Origin: Clostridiales bacterium
Lineage (GTDB): Bacteria > Bacillota > Clostridia > Lachnospirales > Lachnospiraceae
Length of the DNA: 64,000 nt
Direction of reading: 5' to 3'
Assembly (NCBI GenBank): GCA_018365455.1
Contig: JAGZJZ010000016.1
Coordinates: 62,001 to 126,000 of the forward strand
Of the stretch, positions 16,345-26,010 are shown piece after piece. Numbering within the stretch: position 1 is the first letter of the stretch; the number at the start of each line of letters is the position of its first letter. A program made the position numbers and the translations under genes. Below the pieces are notes generated by a model that saw only the letters and a list, made by a program, of their open reading frames with translations, had not been told where the DNA came from and made no database searches.

Positions 16345-16373
16345 TGCGCGCGCAAAAAGATAGTGCTATAATG
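16345..16373 (+). promoter_or_regulatory. Promoter and MarR operator of the exporter operon
   Basis: The palindrome TTGCGCGCGCAA (16345-16356) contains the -35 hexamer TTGCGC. TATAAT (16368-16373) follows at exactly 17 bases. MarR proteins typically bind TTGC-type dyads, so binding here would block RNA polymerase, as expected for autorepression by the MarR gene at 16400. Confidence 0.8.
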
Positions 16374-16399
16374 ATTGAAAAAGAAAGCAGGGTATTGTC

Positions 16400-16828
16400 A
16401 TGGGTCAAGAGTTTAAGTGGCTGTCTATTTTAGGGAGATTGGGTAATGTATATGCTGATCAGAATTTCAAGGAATTAAATATCAACAGCAGCCACCATGT
16501 CTTTATTATCCATATCTGCAAAAATCCCGGAATTACGCAGGATAAGCTGAAAACGCTGATCTATGTCCATCCAAGTAATATTACAAGGGCTTTGGATTAT
16601 TTAGAAAAAGAAGAGTATCTTACCAGAGAAACTTTTATAAGCGATAAGCGTACCTGCAAACTATATCCCACGGAGAAAGCCTACAGGGCATTTGATACGA
16701 TAAACAAGGTAATGACGGATTGGGAGAAGATGATCACGGCGGATATGACGGAAGAGCAGGCAGAAATGTTTCTTGCCTTATTAAAGCAGGCAGGAAGCAA
16801 GGCAACTGAATATTTTTTTGGTAGATAA
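16400..16828 (+). CDS. MarR-family repressor of the ABC exporter
   Basis: 142 aa MarR winged-helix protein. The recognition region is HICKNPGITQDKLKTLIYVHPSNITRALDYLEKEEYLTRE, with the wing FISDKRTCKLYPTEKAYRAF; the flanking helices are for dimerisation. It is the first gene of a MarR-ABC-ABC cassette, and the two transporter genes follow on the same strand. ATG 16400 is preceded by a weak AGCAGGGT. The palindrome overlapping the -35 element of its own promoter indicates autoregulation, with release by an unknown drug or metabolite. Confidence 0.9.
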   Translation: MGQEFKWLSILGRLGNVYADQNFKELNINSSHHVFIIHICKNPGITQDKLKTLIYVHPSNITRALDYLEKEEYLTRETFISDKRTCKLYPTEKAYRAFDTINKVMTDWEKMITADMTEEQAEMFLALLKQAGSKATEYFFGR

Positions 16829-16974
16829 TCTTTGACCAATGAATTGCTGGTACAAATAAATATAGCAGGTAAAATGCAAAACGAGTAGTGTTAATCACAT
16901 AAATCCGGTTGATTAACCTGCCCGTTATTTTGTTGGTAAAGAGGAAGGAAAATAGAAAAGGAGATAGAAAAGCA

Positions 16975-18720
16975 ATGATAAGAGAACTTATGAAATGTAT
17001 CAGAGAATTTAAAAAAGCCTCCATTCAGGCACCAATACTGGTTTCTTTGGAAGTTGTGATGGAATGTATTATTCCATTTTTGATTGCACAGTTAGTCAAT
17101 CAGATCAAAGCTGGTTGTGATCTGATTGTGCTGCTTAAGTACGGGTTGCTGCTGGTAGTTATGGCGGGATTGTCCCTGACTTTTGGAGCACTGGCGGGAA
17201 CTGCCTGCGCTACGGCGTCCTGCGGTTTTGCAAGGAATATCAGAAAGGATATGTATTATAAAATACAGAGTTATTCCTTTGAGAATATCGACAAATTTTC
17301 AACATCTTCCCTGGTAACCAGACTTACCACGGATGTTACGAATGTGCAGAATGCCTACATGATGATCGTGAGAACGGCGATCCGGTGTCCGCTTATGCTG
17401 TTGTTTGCATTTGCCATGGCTTTCATTATGGGCGGGAAAATGGCGTTTATTTTTCTGATTGTAATCCCGATTCTGGGATTTGGGCTCTTTCTGGTAATTC
17501 GAAAAGTAATGCCGTTATTCAAGAAAGTATTTAAAAAGTATGATGCACTGAATAACTCGGTACAGGAAAATATCAAGGGTATGCGGGTTGTAAAATCATA
17601 TGTGCGGGAAGACTATGAAAAAGAAAAATTCGGGACCGCAGCAGGAGATGTCTGCAATGATTTTACAAGGGCGGAACGGATTTTAGCAATTAACAATCCA
17701 TTGATGCAGTTTTGTATTTATTCCGTCATGATATTTGTAATGTCGTTTGGTTCTTACACAATTATTACTTCCAGGGGACTGGATCTGGACGTAGGCCAGT
17801 TATCATCTCTGTTAGCGTACAGCTTTCAGATATTGAGCAGCCTTATGATGCTTTCCATGGTATTTGTCATGATCACTATGGCAAGTGAATCTTCCAAGCG
17901 TATTGTGGAGGTGTTAAGAGAAGATAGCTCTCTTGCCAATCCTGCCGATCCAGTTTTTGCAGTGGCGGACGGCTCCATTGATTTTGAAGAGGTTAATTTC
18001 AAATATTCCAAGAAAGCGGAGAAGATGGCGCTTGCTGATGTCAATCTTCACATAAAGCCAGGAGAAACAATCGGTATCATCGGCGGAACCGGATCTTCGA
18101 AATCTTCGCTGATCCAGTTGATTTCCAGGCTCTACGATGCTACAGAAGGTGTTGTAAAAGTAGGCGGGATTGATGTCAGGGATTATGATTTAGAGACCCT
18201 TAGAAATCAGGTTGCAGTTGTACTGCAGAAAAATATCCTGTTTTCCGGTACGATTAAAGACAATCTGAGATGGGGAAATAAAGAAGCTACAGAGGAAGAA
18301 ATGATAGAGGCTTGTAAACTGGCGCAGGCGGATGAATTTATCATGCAGTTTCCAAAACAATATGATACATATATTGAGCAGGGAGGATCAAATGTCTCGG
18401 GCGGCCAGAAACAGAGACTTTGTATCGCCAGAGCTCTTTTAAAGAAGCCGAAAATTATTATTTTAGATGATTCCACAAGTGCTGTTGATACGAAAACGGA
18501 TGCGCTGATCAGAAAGGCGTTTCGGGAGTTTATACCCGACACAACGAAACTTATCATTGCACAGAGAACTTCTTCCGTACAGGATGCAGACCGCATTGTG
18601 GTTATGGATGGGGGTACCATCAATGCTGTGGGAACTCATGAAGAACTGTTGAGAGACAACACAATTTATCAGGAAGTATACAATTCACAAAATAAGGCAG
18701 GTGGTTCTGATGAAGAATAA
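16975..18720 (+). CDS. Heterodimeric ABC exporter, subunit with degenerate ATP site
   Basis: 581 aa exporter half: six-helix membrane domain (~15-315) and ATPase domain (~340-575). It has the P-loop GGTGSSKSS and the intact signature VSGGQKQRLCIARALL. The Walker B is followed by Asp instead of catalytic Glu (IIILDDSTSAVD), and the H-loop has Gln for His (IIAQRTSS). This is the pattern of the non-catalytic subunit in heterodimeric exporters such as BmrCD or TmrAB. ATG 16975 with AAGGAG upstream is preferred to a longer reading from 16909. It overlaps the partner gene by 11 bases. Substrate is unknown; drug or peptide export is plausible under MarR control. Confidence 0.9.
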   Translation: MIRELMKCIREFKKASIQAPILVSLEVVMECIIPFLIAQLVNQIKAGCDLIVLLKYGLLLVVMAGLSLTFGALAGTACATASCGFARNIRKDMYYKIQSYSFENIDKFSTSSLVTRLTTDVTNVQNAYMMIVRTAIRCPLMLLFAFAMAFIMGGKMAFIFLIVIPILGFGLFLVIRKVMPLFKKVFKKYDALNNSVQENIKGMRVVKSYVREDYEKEKFGTAAGDVCNDFTRAERILAINNPLMQFCIYSVMIFVMSFGSYTIITSRGLDLDVGQLSSLLAYSFQILSSLMMLSMVFVMITMASESSKRIVEVLREDSSLANPADPVFAVADGSIDFEEVNFKYSKKAEKMALADVNLHIKPGETIGIIGGTGSSKSSLIQLISRLYDATEGVVKVGGIDVRDYDLETLRNQVAVVLQKNILFSGTIKDNLRWGNKEATEEEMIEACKLAQADEFIMQFPKQYDTYIEQGGSNVSGGQKQRLCIARALLKKPKIIILDDSTSAVDTKTDALIRKAFREFIPDTTKLIIAQRTSSVQDADRIVVMDGGTINAVGTHEELLRDNTIYQEVYNSQNKAGGSDEE

Positions 18721-20590
18721 AAAAGGAGTATTAGGGAGGGTTATTAAGACGCTGTTTGGTTTTTACCCTGTGATGATGCCGGTGGTGCTGATCTGTATCA
18801 TTTTCAACGCGGTTGTCAGTTCCATTCCCGCTGTATTCATGCAGAATGTAATTGCCACCATAGAGCAGAGCTGGCAAAACGGTGACTGGAATAAGGTGTC
18901 AGCAAAAATCATGGGACTGGTACTGCTGTTGGTGACGTTTTATATACTGTCACTTTTGGCATCCGTAATTTACAACCAGATGATGGCTGTAATTACCCAG
19001 GGTACGTTGAAAAAGCTGCGCCAGAAAATGTTTAATGGCATGCAGGATCTGCCTGTCAGCTATTTTGATACTCATAACCATGGGGATATCATGAGCTATT
19101 ACACCAATGATATCGATACACTGCGCCAGATGATTTCCCAGAGTTTTCCCCAGCTTTTGGTGTCCGGTGTTACGGTGCTGACGATATTTTTTATCATGAT
19201 TTACTATAGCGTATGGCTGACAATTGTAGTTGTGATCGGCGTAGTATTTATGGTAGCAGTCACCAAAAAGATTGGGGGAAATTCAGCCAAATATTTTATC
19301 CGTCAGCAGAGATCACTGGGTGAGGCGGAAGGATTTGTAGAGGAAATGATGAACGGGCAGAAGGTTATCAAGGTATTCTGCCATGAAGAAGAGAGCAAAG
19401 TGGATTTCGACCGCTACAACGATGCATTATTCCATGATGCACAGCAGGCAAATAAATTTGCCAATACCCTTATGCCCATATTAAATAACATAGGAAATGT
19501 CCTTTATGTTATCGTGGCTTTGGTTGGGGGAATCCTGCTTCTCTATAATGTGCCGAATATCAGTATTTCCGGTATGGCAATCGGTATCAGTATCGTAGTT
19601 CCGTTCTTAAATATGACCAGACAATTCTCCGGAAATGTAAGCCAGGTGTCCAATCAGCTGAATGCGGTTATTATGGGTCTGGCAGGTGCAGGCAGGGTAT
19701 TTTCTCTGATCGATGAAGTTCCGGAAGTAGACGAAGGATATGTAACATTAGTCAATACAAAGGAAGTAAACGGCGAGATGGTGGAATGCAAGGAACGCAC
19801 CGGCATGTGGGCATGGAAGCATCCCCATGAAAATGGTACCACAACCTACACCAAATTAACCGGAGATGTACGGATGTACGATGTTGATTTTGGTTATGTA
19901 AAGGATAAAATTGTGCTTCACAATATCACCCTTTATGCAGAACCCGGGCAGAAAGTAGCCTTTGTTGGGGCAACCGGAGCCGGGAAAACCACCATTACAA
20001 ACCTGATAAACCGCTTTTATGATATCGCAGACGGTAAAATCCGCTACGATGGCATAAATATTAATAAAATAAAAAAAGCGGATCTGCGCCGTTCTCTGGG
20101 CATCGTGCTCCAGGATACAAATTTGTTCACAGGTACCGTTATGGATAATATCAGATATGGAAAACTGGATGCTACAGAGAAGGAATGCATGGAAGCGGCA
20201 AAGCTTTCCGGTGCCCATGACTTTATCACCAGACTTCCGGATGGATATCACACGCAGCTGTCCGGAAACGGTGGGAACTTATCCCAGGGACAGAGGCAGC
20301 TTCTGGCAATTGCCCGAGCCGCAGTAGCCGATCCGCCGGTAATGATTTTAGATGAGGCCACAAGCTCCATTGATACGCGTACAGAAGCCATTGTACAAAG
20401 AGGTATGGATGCATTGATGAAGGGTAGAACTGTATTTGTAATCGCACATCGTTTGTCCACTGTTAGAAATTCAGATGTAATTATGGTACTGGATCAGGGC
20501 AATATTATTGAGCGGGGAAGCCATGATAAGCTGATAGAAGATAAGGGCAAATATTATCAGCTGTATACGGGGGCATTTGAACTGGAATAA
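18710..20590 (+). CDS. Heterodimeric ABC exporter, catalytic subunit
   Basis: 626 aa exporter half: membrane domain (~15-330) and ATPase domain (~385-620). P-loop GATGAGKTT, Walker B with catalytic Glu (MILDEATSSID) and H-loop IAHRLST are all canonical; the signature is LSQGQRQLLAIARA. Between membrane and ATPase domains is an extra ~40-residue insertion (NTKEVNGEMVECKERTGMWAWKHPHENGTTTY) seen in some Clostridial exporters. Start at ATG 18710 after GGCAGGTGG, inside the end of the previous gene, so the subunits are translationally coupled. It pairs with the degenerate subunit upstream, giving one consensus and one degenerate ATP site. Confidence 0.9.
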   Translation: MKNKKGVLGRVIKTLFGFYPVMMPVVLICIIFNAVVSSIPAVFMQNVIATIEQSWQNGDWNKVSAKIMGLVLLLVTFYILSLLASVIYNQMMAVITQGTLKKLRQKMFNGMQDLPVSYFDTHNHGDIMSYYTNDIDTLRQMISQSFPQLLVSGVTVLTIFFIMIYYSVWLTIVVVIGVVFMVAVTKKIGGNSAKYFIRQQRSLGEAEGFVEEMMNGQKVIKVFCHEEESKVDFDRYNDALFHDAQQANKFANTLMPILNNIGNVLYVIVALVGGILLLYNVPNISISGMAIGISIVVPFLNMTRQFSGNVSQVSNQLNAVIMGLAGAGRVFSLIDEVPEVDEGYVTLVNTKEVNGEMVECKERTGMWAWKHPHENGTTTYTKLTGDVRMYDVDFGYVKDKIVLHNITLYAEPGQKVAFVGATGAGKTTITNLINRFYDIADGKIRYDGININKIKKADLRRSLGIVLQDTNLFTGTVMDNIRYGKLDATEKECMEAAKLSGAHDFITRLPDGYHTQLSGNGGNLSQGQRQLLAIARAAVADPPVMILDEATSSIDTRTEAIVQRGMDALMKGRTVFVIAHRLSTVRNSDVIMVLDQGNIIERGSHDKLIEDKGKYYQLYTGAFELE

Positions 20591-20595
20591 GATAT

Positions 20596-20642
20596 GGGAG
20601 CGTGTTTTGAGTAGAGAAATTATTGACTCAAAGCGCGCTTCC
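20596..20642. terminator. Hairpin between convergent exporter and YcxB-like genes
   Basis: Arms at 20596-20612 and 20626-20642 pair in 14 of 17 positions, with G-U pairs filling some gaps. There is no long T run. The right arm includes the stop codon of the minus-strand gene. Confidence 0.5.
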
Positions 20643-21131
20643 AACCTTACTTGATAAAAAACTTAATAATTCTTGAGAATTCGCACAAACGCTTTTAGAT
20701 ATAAAATAGTCATCAATTTTATGTTGTAAAATAATAATAATTTCAGATTTAGTTTCCACGATCCGTTTTATTTTATTATAACTTGTGTCGTTGGTACTAT
20801 TGGATTCTATATTTATCGAACGGAAATGGTCTTCATAAAATTCAGTACGAAAAGTCAAATAATCTTGGTTATATTTGTATCTCGTTCTTTTCTCCCACTT
20901 GTGTCCAATATACCTTGGATAAAAAAATGCATAAATTAAAAAGAGGCATGAAAATAATAACAGAATAAAGTTTTTGACATGTTGCAAGTATATGAATACA
21001 TATAATCCATATACGGTTAAAATCGTAAACCAAATTCTCATAATCAATAGCACTGTCTTGTTAACATAAAAATATTGTTTTTGAAAGTCTTTTTTTGTTG
21101 TGGTAGCTTCGATTATATACAATGGTTCCAT
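20628..21131 (-). CDS. YcxB-like membrane protein
   Basis: 167 aa. Two close hydrophobic helices (~28-45 and ~52-70: IMRIWFTILTVYGLYVFIYL, FILLLFSCLFLIYAFFYP) are followed by a soluble C-terminal domain. FYEDHFRSINIESNSTNDTSYNKIKRIVETKSEIIIILQHKIDDYFISK is the pattern of YcxB-like C-terminal domains. Function of the family is unknown. Base composition is lower in GC than its neighbours. It is a single gene convergent with the ABC exporter; the start is ATG 21131. Confidence 0.75.
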   Translation of the reverse strand: MEPLYIIEATTTKKDFQKQYFYVNKTVLLIMRIWFTILTVYGLYVFIYLQHVKNFILLLFSCLFLIYAFFYPRYIGHKWEKRTRYKYNQDYLTFRTEFYEDHFRSINIESNSTNDTSYNKIKRIVETKSEIIIILQHKIDDYFISKSVCANSQELLSFLSSKVGSAL

Positions 21132-21351
21132 AGTGCACCTCCGACGATATTGATAAATAATTATATCATGTTGAGAAAGTTTTTCATATATAAATTTAGC
21201 AAAATTTATTCATGACGAGAAGTATACAATATACTTTCAAGGATAAATTTGTATGAAGCGTATAAGTAATTATTTTCAGAGATAATAAATGAAATTCATT
21301 GTAATGCTTTTTTAAATCATTTATAATTAAAAAAAGGAGTGTGAATAAGCC

Positions 21352-21534
21352 ATGAAGGAAGTTATAAAATATTCAGTACAGGCAATCTATTATATTATCT
21401 TGCTGGTTTGCATTCTTTTTGGAATTCCTTTGCTAAAAATTATGGCAGTGATTTTAATTGCTGCAGAGCTGATGTTTCAGTTTATCCTGAAATTTGTAGA
21501 ATGTATCTGGAACCTTGTGAATAAAAGAAAGTAA
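21352..21534 (+). CDS. Small membrane protein, unknown function
   Basis: 60 aa with two hydrophobic helices (AIYYIILLVCILFGIPLLKIMAVILIAAELMFQFIL), separated only by a short GIP turn, and a basic end (NKRK). AAAAAGGAGTG lies about 12 bases before the ATG. No family recognised. It precedes the DUF4304 gene by 77 bases on the same strand. The 220-base AT-rich stretch before it (21132-21351) shows nothing else I can support. Confidence 0.55.
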   Translation: MKEVIKYSVQAIYYIILLVCILFGIPLLKIMAVILIAAELMFQFILKFVECIWNLVNKRK

Positions 21535-21611
21535 TTTAGATAAGCAATCAATTGCTGTCCGAATTAATAGAAAAAGATATAGAAAACAATATACGGTGAA
21601 GGGAGATAACT

Positions 21612-22334
21612 ATGACTGGAAAAGAAAAAAGAGATATTGTGCTGCGTGAAGTTATAATACCTGCCATAAAGAATGCAGGCTACTCGAAAATCGGTCAGAC
21701 GTATTACCGGCAGCGCAGGGAGTGCTGTATGCTTCTTCGGATGCAGAACTCCAGGTTTAATTCTCAGGCAACCGGATACGACTTCTGGTTCCATATTGGA
21801 GTCCTGCCGGAAGAGGAAGCGCAGGACCGGCAGAAACTCAAAGAATGGTGGGGTGGAACAGGCTCGGTACATGAGGATATTCTATTGCCGGATTGTGGAA
21901 TGCTGCATCCTTACCGGAATGGAAGAATGGGGTATTGCATTGATCCGTATAAAAATTATCAGCCCCAGGATATGGATATAGATGATATCAAGCAAACATT
22001 ACATAGAGATTTTTCGGAATATATTCTGCCACAGCTGGAACCGATTCAGTCGGTTGAAGAGTGGGAAGAACAGAAGGAAAAGTGGATGGGGCAAAATGAA
22101 ACAAAGAGAGTGCATTTGCTGACGTATTATTTTTCTGCGCAAATGCTTTCCTGTGCAGAATCCAACAGACCAGTTCTTAAACAGCAGCAGGAGCAGCTTG
22201 GTCTCACGGCAGAAGATATAGTGGAAAACTTTGAACTTCTGCATCAAATCCAGGCATTATCGCATTGGCCGGAAATGAATGCAGAACCATATGTGCGGGC
22301 AACGCTCTACAGCTGCCAGAAAGCAATTTTATAA
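21612..22334 (+). CDS. DUF4304 domain protein
   Basis: 240 aa soluble protein. The N-terminal half follows the DUF4304 pattern: a helix RDIVLREVIIPAIKNAGYSKIGQTYYR, then RRECCMLLRMQNSRFNSQATGYDFWFHIGVLP. DUF4304 proteins are uncharacterised and are often found near toxin-immunity or polymorphic loci, but no toxin is visible here. The C-terminal half is helical and polar. ATG 21612 has GAAGGGAG upstream. It converges with the response-regulator gene only six bases away, leaving no room for a separate terminator. Confidence 0.75.
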   Translation: MTGKEKRDIVLREVIIPAIKNAGYSKIGQTYYRQRRECCMLLRMQNSRFNSQATGYDFWFHIGVLPEEEAQDRQKLKEWWGGTGSVHEDILLPDCGMLHPYRNGRMGYCIDPYKNYQPQDMDIDDIKQTLHRDFSEYILPQLEPIQSVEEWEEQKEKWMGQNETKRVHLLTYYFSAQMLSCAESNRPVLKQQQEQLGLTAEDIVENFELLHQIQALSHWPEMNAEPYVRATLYSCQKAIL

Positions 22335-22340
22335 CACGCT

Positions 22341-23960
22341 CTAGCTGTGTTCCCGAAATTCCTGTGGTGTGACCCCTGTCATTTTCTTAAATATCCGTGA
22401 AAAATGCGCCGGAGATTCGTATCCTACCTGGCAGGCAATTTCACTTATTTTCAAATTGCTGTTAGCAAGTAAAATGCGTGCTTTCTCTATACGCCGGTCA
22501 GAGATATATTTCGATATATTCTGGCCGGTGATTTGTTTGTAAACCCGGGATAAATATACCGGATTCAGATATACCTGCTCTGCCAGCGCTGCAAGGGAGA
22601 TTGCTTCGCTTAAGTGCTGGTCGATATAATTGTGAATCGTATCTAGCGTTTGCTTATAGCGCATGCTGTTTTCCGCATCATCCGTAAAGAAGATCCAATC
22701 TGCAATTTCCAGGAATTTTTCATACAGGTTAATATCCCAATGCTCACAGGACAGTGAAAAGATGGAGATATTTTGAAAGTGCTCAATAAAATCTGCGTAT
22801 TTATTAGATTGTATAATCTGATTTAACAATATGGAACTTAGGTTATGGTATAGGAGAATCTGCGTTTCCGTGTCGGAAAAATTCATCATTTTGTTCAGCA
22901 GTTTCTGAAAGAGATCCAGAAACTCTTTTTTATTCTGGCATTCCAGCAGCTGGGAGAGTCTGCCGATGGACAGCAGCAGCGCATTGGTGTGGAAGTCATT
23001 TTCGGTTGGTGTAAGGTAGAAAATCGTGTTGCCCAGTACCATTTCTTCTGCCGGGTTTAATTTATGCATCAGGATAAAATGCAGATTATGATAGTAGCGG
23101 GGCAATTCTTCAAAAGGTATGGCGGCAGGTTCCAGCAGGAAGGACACGGACAGATTTAACGCATAACGGCAATAGTTTTGTACGGTTTCCAAAATACCAT
23201 TGATATAATTTACGGTAATTTCCGTGGATATTTTGGGGTTTCGGGCTTGTATAATCCAAAGCATGTATCTGGTATTTTCCAGGACGAAGGGGATGCTTTG
23301 TAATCTTGCAGCAGTTGTCTGTTTGAAAATGCTGTCAATAGCGGTGTTTATGGTACCGGATGTCTCCAGGAAACCGTTATCCGGTGTATCCAGCCGGGCA
23401 GCTGTAAGATGGACCGGGGCATCAGGACTCAGTGGAATCTGCAGCTCTGTAAATTTTGCGGCAAGCATATCTGCAGCGGGAATCTCTCCGGATAAGAGCT
23501 GGCGGATAAAGTTTTGCTGCAAGATCGGGGCTGCTTTTTTCAATGCTGCATTTACGTCTTCTTTCCATTTTAATTCTTTAATGGAAGCCTCTATTTTAGA
23601 AATACAGCTTTTTACCGCATCAATCAGAACCTGGTCGCCGTCACTTTTTAGTATGTAGAAATCAGCACCATAGCGGAGTGCAGTCTGAGCATAGTCAAAT
23701 TCGTTATAACCGGACAATATGATGGTGCGGCAGTCCGGCCAGCGCAGTTTTATTTCTTTTAGCATGTCAAGTCCGGAGAGACCCGGCATATTGATATCCG
23801 TAATGACAATATCCATACGGTATTGGTCCAGAATCGCCAGCGCTGACTTTGCGGAATAACAACGGTATGCATCAAGTGAAATTTCCTGCAGATTTAAAAA
23901 GGTCCGATAAAGGCCGTCGGCTATAAATGCCTCGTCATCTACGATCATAAGTTTATACAT
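22341..23960 (-). CDS. Response regulator, YesN type, of the galactoside module
   Basis: 539 aa. The receiver domain (1-120) has DDE at 8-10, Asp55 in VITDINMPGLSG and Lys in ILKSDGD, a small variation on the usual KP motif. A long linker (~125-430) precedes an AraC-type double HTH (~440-535): ISLAALAEQVYLNPVYLSRVYKQITGQNISKYISDRRIEKARILLANSNLKISEIACQVGY. It follows its kinase on the minus strand. It most likely activates the divergent importer/GH4 operon at 26011. The 95-base gap to the kinase contains a dispersed repeat (23991-24020). Confidence 0.9.
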   Translation of the reverse strand: MYKLMIVDDEAFIADGLYRTFLNLQEISLDAYRCYSAKSALAILDQYRMDIVITDINMPGLSGLDMLKEIKLRWPDCRTIILSGYNEFDYAQTALRYGADFYILKSDGDQVLIDAVKSCISKIEASIKELKWKEDVNAALKKAAPILQQNFIRQLLSGEIPAADMLAAKFTELQIPLSPDAPVHLTAARLDTPDNGFLETSGTINTAIDSIFKQTTAARLQSIPFVLENTRYMLWIIQARNPKISTEITVNYINGILETVQNYCRYALNLSVSFLLEPAAIPFEELPRYYHNLHFILMHKLNPAEEMVLGNTIFYLTPTENDFHTNALLLSIGRLSQLLECQNKKEFLDLFQKLLNKMMNFSDTETQILLYHNLSSILLNQIIQSNKYADFIEHFQNISIFSLSCEHWDINLYEKFLEIADWIFFTDDAENSMRYKQTLDTIHNYIDQHLSEAISLAALAEQVYLNPVYLSRVYKQITGQNISKYISDRRIEKARILLANSNLKISEIACQVGYESPAHFSRIFKKMTGVTPQEFREHS

Positions 23961-23990
23961 TTGTATTTCCTCCTGAAGAATGTATTAAAT

Positions 23991-24020
23991 ACGTTTTAAA
24001 GCGTGTTTGAAAATTGCTTT
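23991..24020 (+). repeat. Dispersed ~30-bp repeat, copy 1
   Basis: This segment (core GCGTGTTTGAAAATTGCTTT) matches 52516-52545 in about 25 of 30 bases, counting from the shared ACG(T/C)TTTAA start. It lies between regulator and kinase genes. Confidence 0.5.
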
Positions 24021-24055
24021 TGACAACTTCGCTTTCCCGTTTGGGGGGCATGCGT

Positions 24056-25759
24056 TCAATCCCGCTTCTGTGCCGGAATATGGACGATAATCTGAATGCC
24101 TCCTAAAGCTCCATAGGATAATTGAAGCCCTGCGGCTGATCCGAATTTAAGCTGAAGCCTGCGGTGGATATTAATGATGGCTGTTGTTTCCAGGGAAGTA
24201 TCCGTTGAAACAAGCTTTTGCTGTAATCCCAGGTAGACATCCTCAGGCAACGGAGGCCCGTTATCGGAAATGCAGATGCACAATTCCTGTTCGTTTTCTG
24301 TAAAAGTGATTGTAAGCTTGGGGGATTCCACTTGCTTTAGCCCGTGTTCAAAGGCATTTTCTATGATAGGCTGAATGATTAACCTGGGTACGCAGCAGCT
24401 CTGGTAAGCCTCGGGCAGTGAGTCTAACCGGAGGTCCAGACGGTTATGGAAGCGCATCTGCTGGATACTGCAATAGGTTTTTGCATGGTTATATTCATCC
24501 AAAAGCATTACTTCCATATTTGCATTTCGTGTGATGTATTGATAATAGGTACCAAGATACTGGGAAAATGCCGTAATATTTTCGTAGTCCTCATCCTTGG
24601 CAAGCCGGTAAATATTAAAGAAACTATTGTATAAAAAATGAGGGTTGATCTGTGACTGAAGCTGTTTTAACTCGGCACGCTGTGTTAAAATTTTCTGTTC
24701 ATAGACCTGGTGAATCAGTTCCTGAAGATTTTGGGTCATCTTATTAAAAGAATGATTCAGGTAATGGAACTCATCTTCACTTTTGTTTGTTACGGTGGCG
24801 GAATAATCGCCCTGTTCCACTTTTTTAATTGCCTGGATTAAATTGTTTACCGGACGATGAATCATGCGGTGGATAAACAGTCCAAATGCAATAATGATCA
24901 TAACCGCCAGAACGACATAGCAGAAAAAGAAAAACCGGTAGTTTGTTATGTTGCCGTAAATATGTGCAGTGGGAACCACAGATACCAGCCGCAGCCCCAA
25001 TGTATTCAGGGCAGCAGTGGTGATTACCTGCTTTTTGCTGTCCTTTATGTAGCCGGGAAGGGAGTCAGCCGGACTTGCATTCAGCGCTTCCGGGTCTGTA
25101 GCCAGCAGATACTGGTGTGAATCATCTGTCAGGAAAATGCTGCTGTCGGGATACTGATGAAAGCCTTCCAGCATTTTCAGAATCTCGGCATTTGACAAGG
25201 ATATTTCCATAATGAACAGAGGATGTCTGCCTTCCGGTACGTTTACGGGATATTGCATGTTCATATAAATACAGCCGTTTTCATAAGTAAGCCCGGAACT
25301 GCTGATGTGATCCAGCCGGGATTGTGCCGATTCCCAGTTTTTCCACAGAGGATCAACTCCCCGGGAAGAGGAAATTGTTTTTTCCAGGGAGGGAATATGT
25401 ACCGTTATGGTATCGATAAATTTACTGCTTTCATTCAGTATACGCAGCCGTTCCTGAATCTGAAGCAGGTATTTGGAGCGTTCGTACTGGTCTAAGATGG
25501 AGTACGTGTTGATGAGGTAATCCAGATCTTTTTCCATTACATATTCGGATTGCAGTTTTTGAATCCGCAGAACTTCGTCTTCCAGCGACTTTGCGTACAG
25601 GGTAAGCTGGGCATTGGAAGAATTTTCGATCTCATTTTTAATGATCCGATAGCCTCTGCCGTATATATTACTGCCCATAAGAATGACGGGAATAAACAGC
25701 AGCAGGAAAACCAGTATTATTTTTAATGAGATGGAGGGGGCAGGTTTTTTTACTTTCAT
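24056..25759 (-). CDS. Sensor histidine kinase, YesM type, of the galactoside module
   Basis: 567 aa. A transmembrane helix (~10-30: SLKIILVFLLLFIPVILMGSNIY) and an extracellular region (~35-275) precede a second helix (~278-302), then HAMP. The His segment QSQINPHFLYNSFFNIYRLAKD has the acceptor His near residue 370. The HATPase domain carries IQPIIENAFEHGLKQVE and ISDNGPPLPE; the last G-box is less canonical (TTAIINIHRRLQLKFGS). It pairs with the regulator at 22341 and is divergent from the importer operon. It should sense an extracellular galactoside or its binding-protein complex. Confidence 0.9.
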   Translation of the reverse strand: MKVKKPAPSISLKIILVFLLLFIPVILMGSNIYGRGYRIIKNEIENSSNAQLTLYAKSLEDEVLRIQKLQSEYVMEKDLDYLINTYSILDQYERSKYLLQIQERLRILNESSKFIDTITVHIPSLEKTISSSRGVDPLWKNWESAQSRLDHISSSGLTYENGCIYMNMQYPVNVPEGRHPLFIMEISLSNAEILKMLEGFHQYPDSSIFLTDDSHQYLLATDPEALNASPADSLPGYIKDSKKQVITTAALNTLGLRLVSVVPTAHIYGNITNYRFFFFCYVVLAVMIIIAFGLFIHRMIHRPVNNLIQAIKKVEQGDYSATVTNKSEDEFHYLNHSFNKMTQNLQELIHQVYEQKILTQRAELKQLQSQINPHFLYNSFFNIYRLAKDEDYENITAFSQYLGTYYQYITRNANMEVMLLDEYNHAKTYCSIQQMRFHNRLDLRLDSLPEAYQSCCVPRLIIQPIIENAFEHGLKQVESPKLTITFTENEQELCICISDNGPPLPEDVYLGLQQKLVSTDTSLETTAIINIHRRLQLKFGSAAGLQLSYGALGGIQIIVHIPAQKRD

Positions 25760-26010
25760 AATCGGAATCCTCCTGACAGTAACATTGATTTTATTTTATC
25801 ATAGGAGGTTTGGAAAAACAATTTACCGATTGCCTGATATTTACCTGTAACCTTGCTCTTTTTTTACTTGATTACAATTAGCGGAAATGAAGTATATTTA
25901 AAGCAAGGAATGTAAATATGAGGCATTTACATTTATTTGCCGGTTCAGTAAAATGTGAACATGAAAAAAGTCACTCGTAAATGACAGTTATAGAATATGG
26001 AGGTAAGTTC

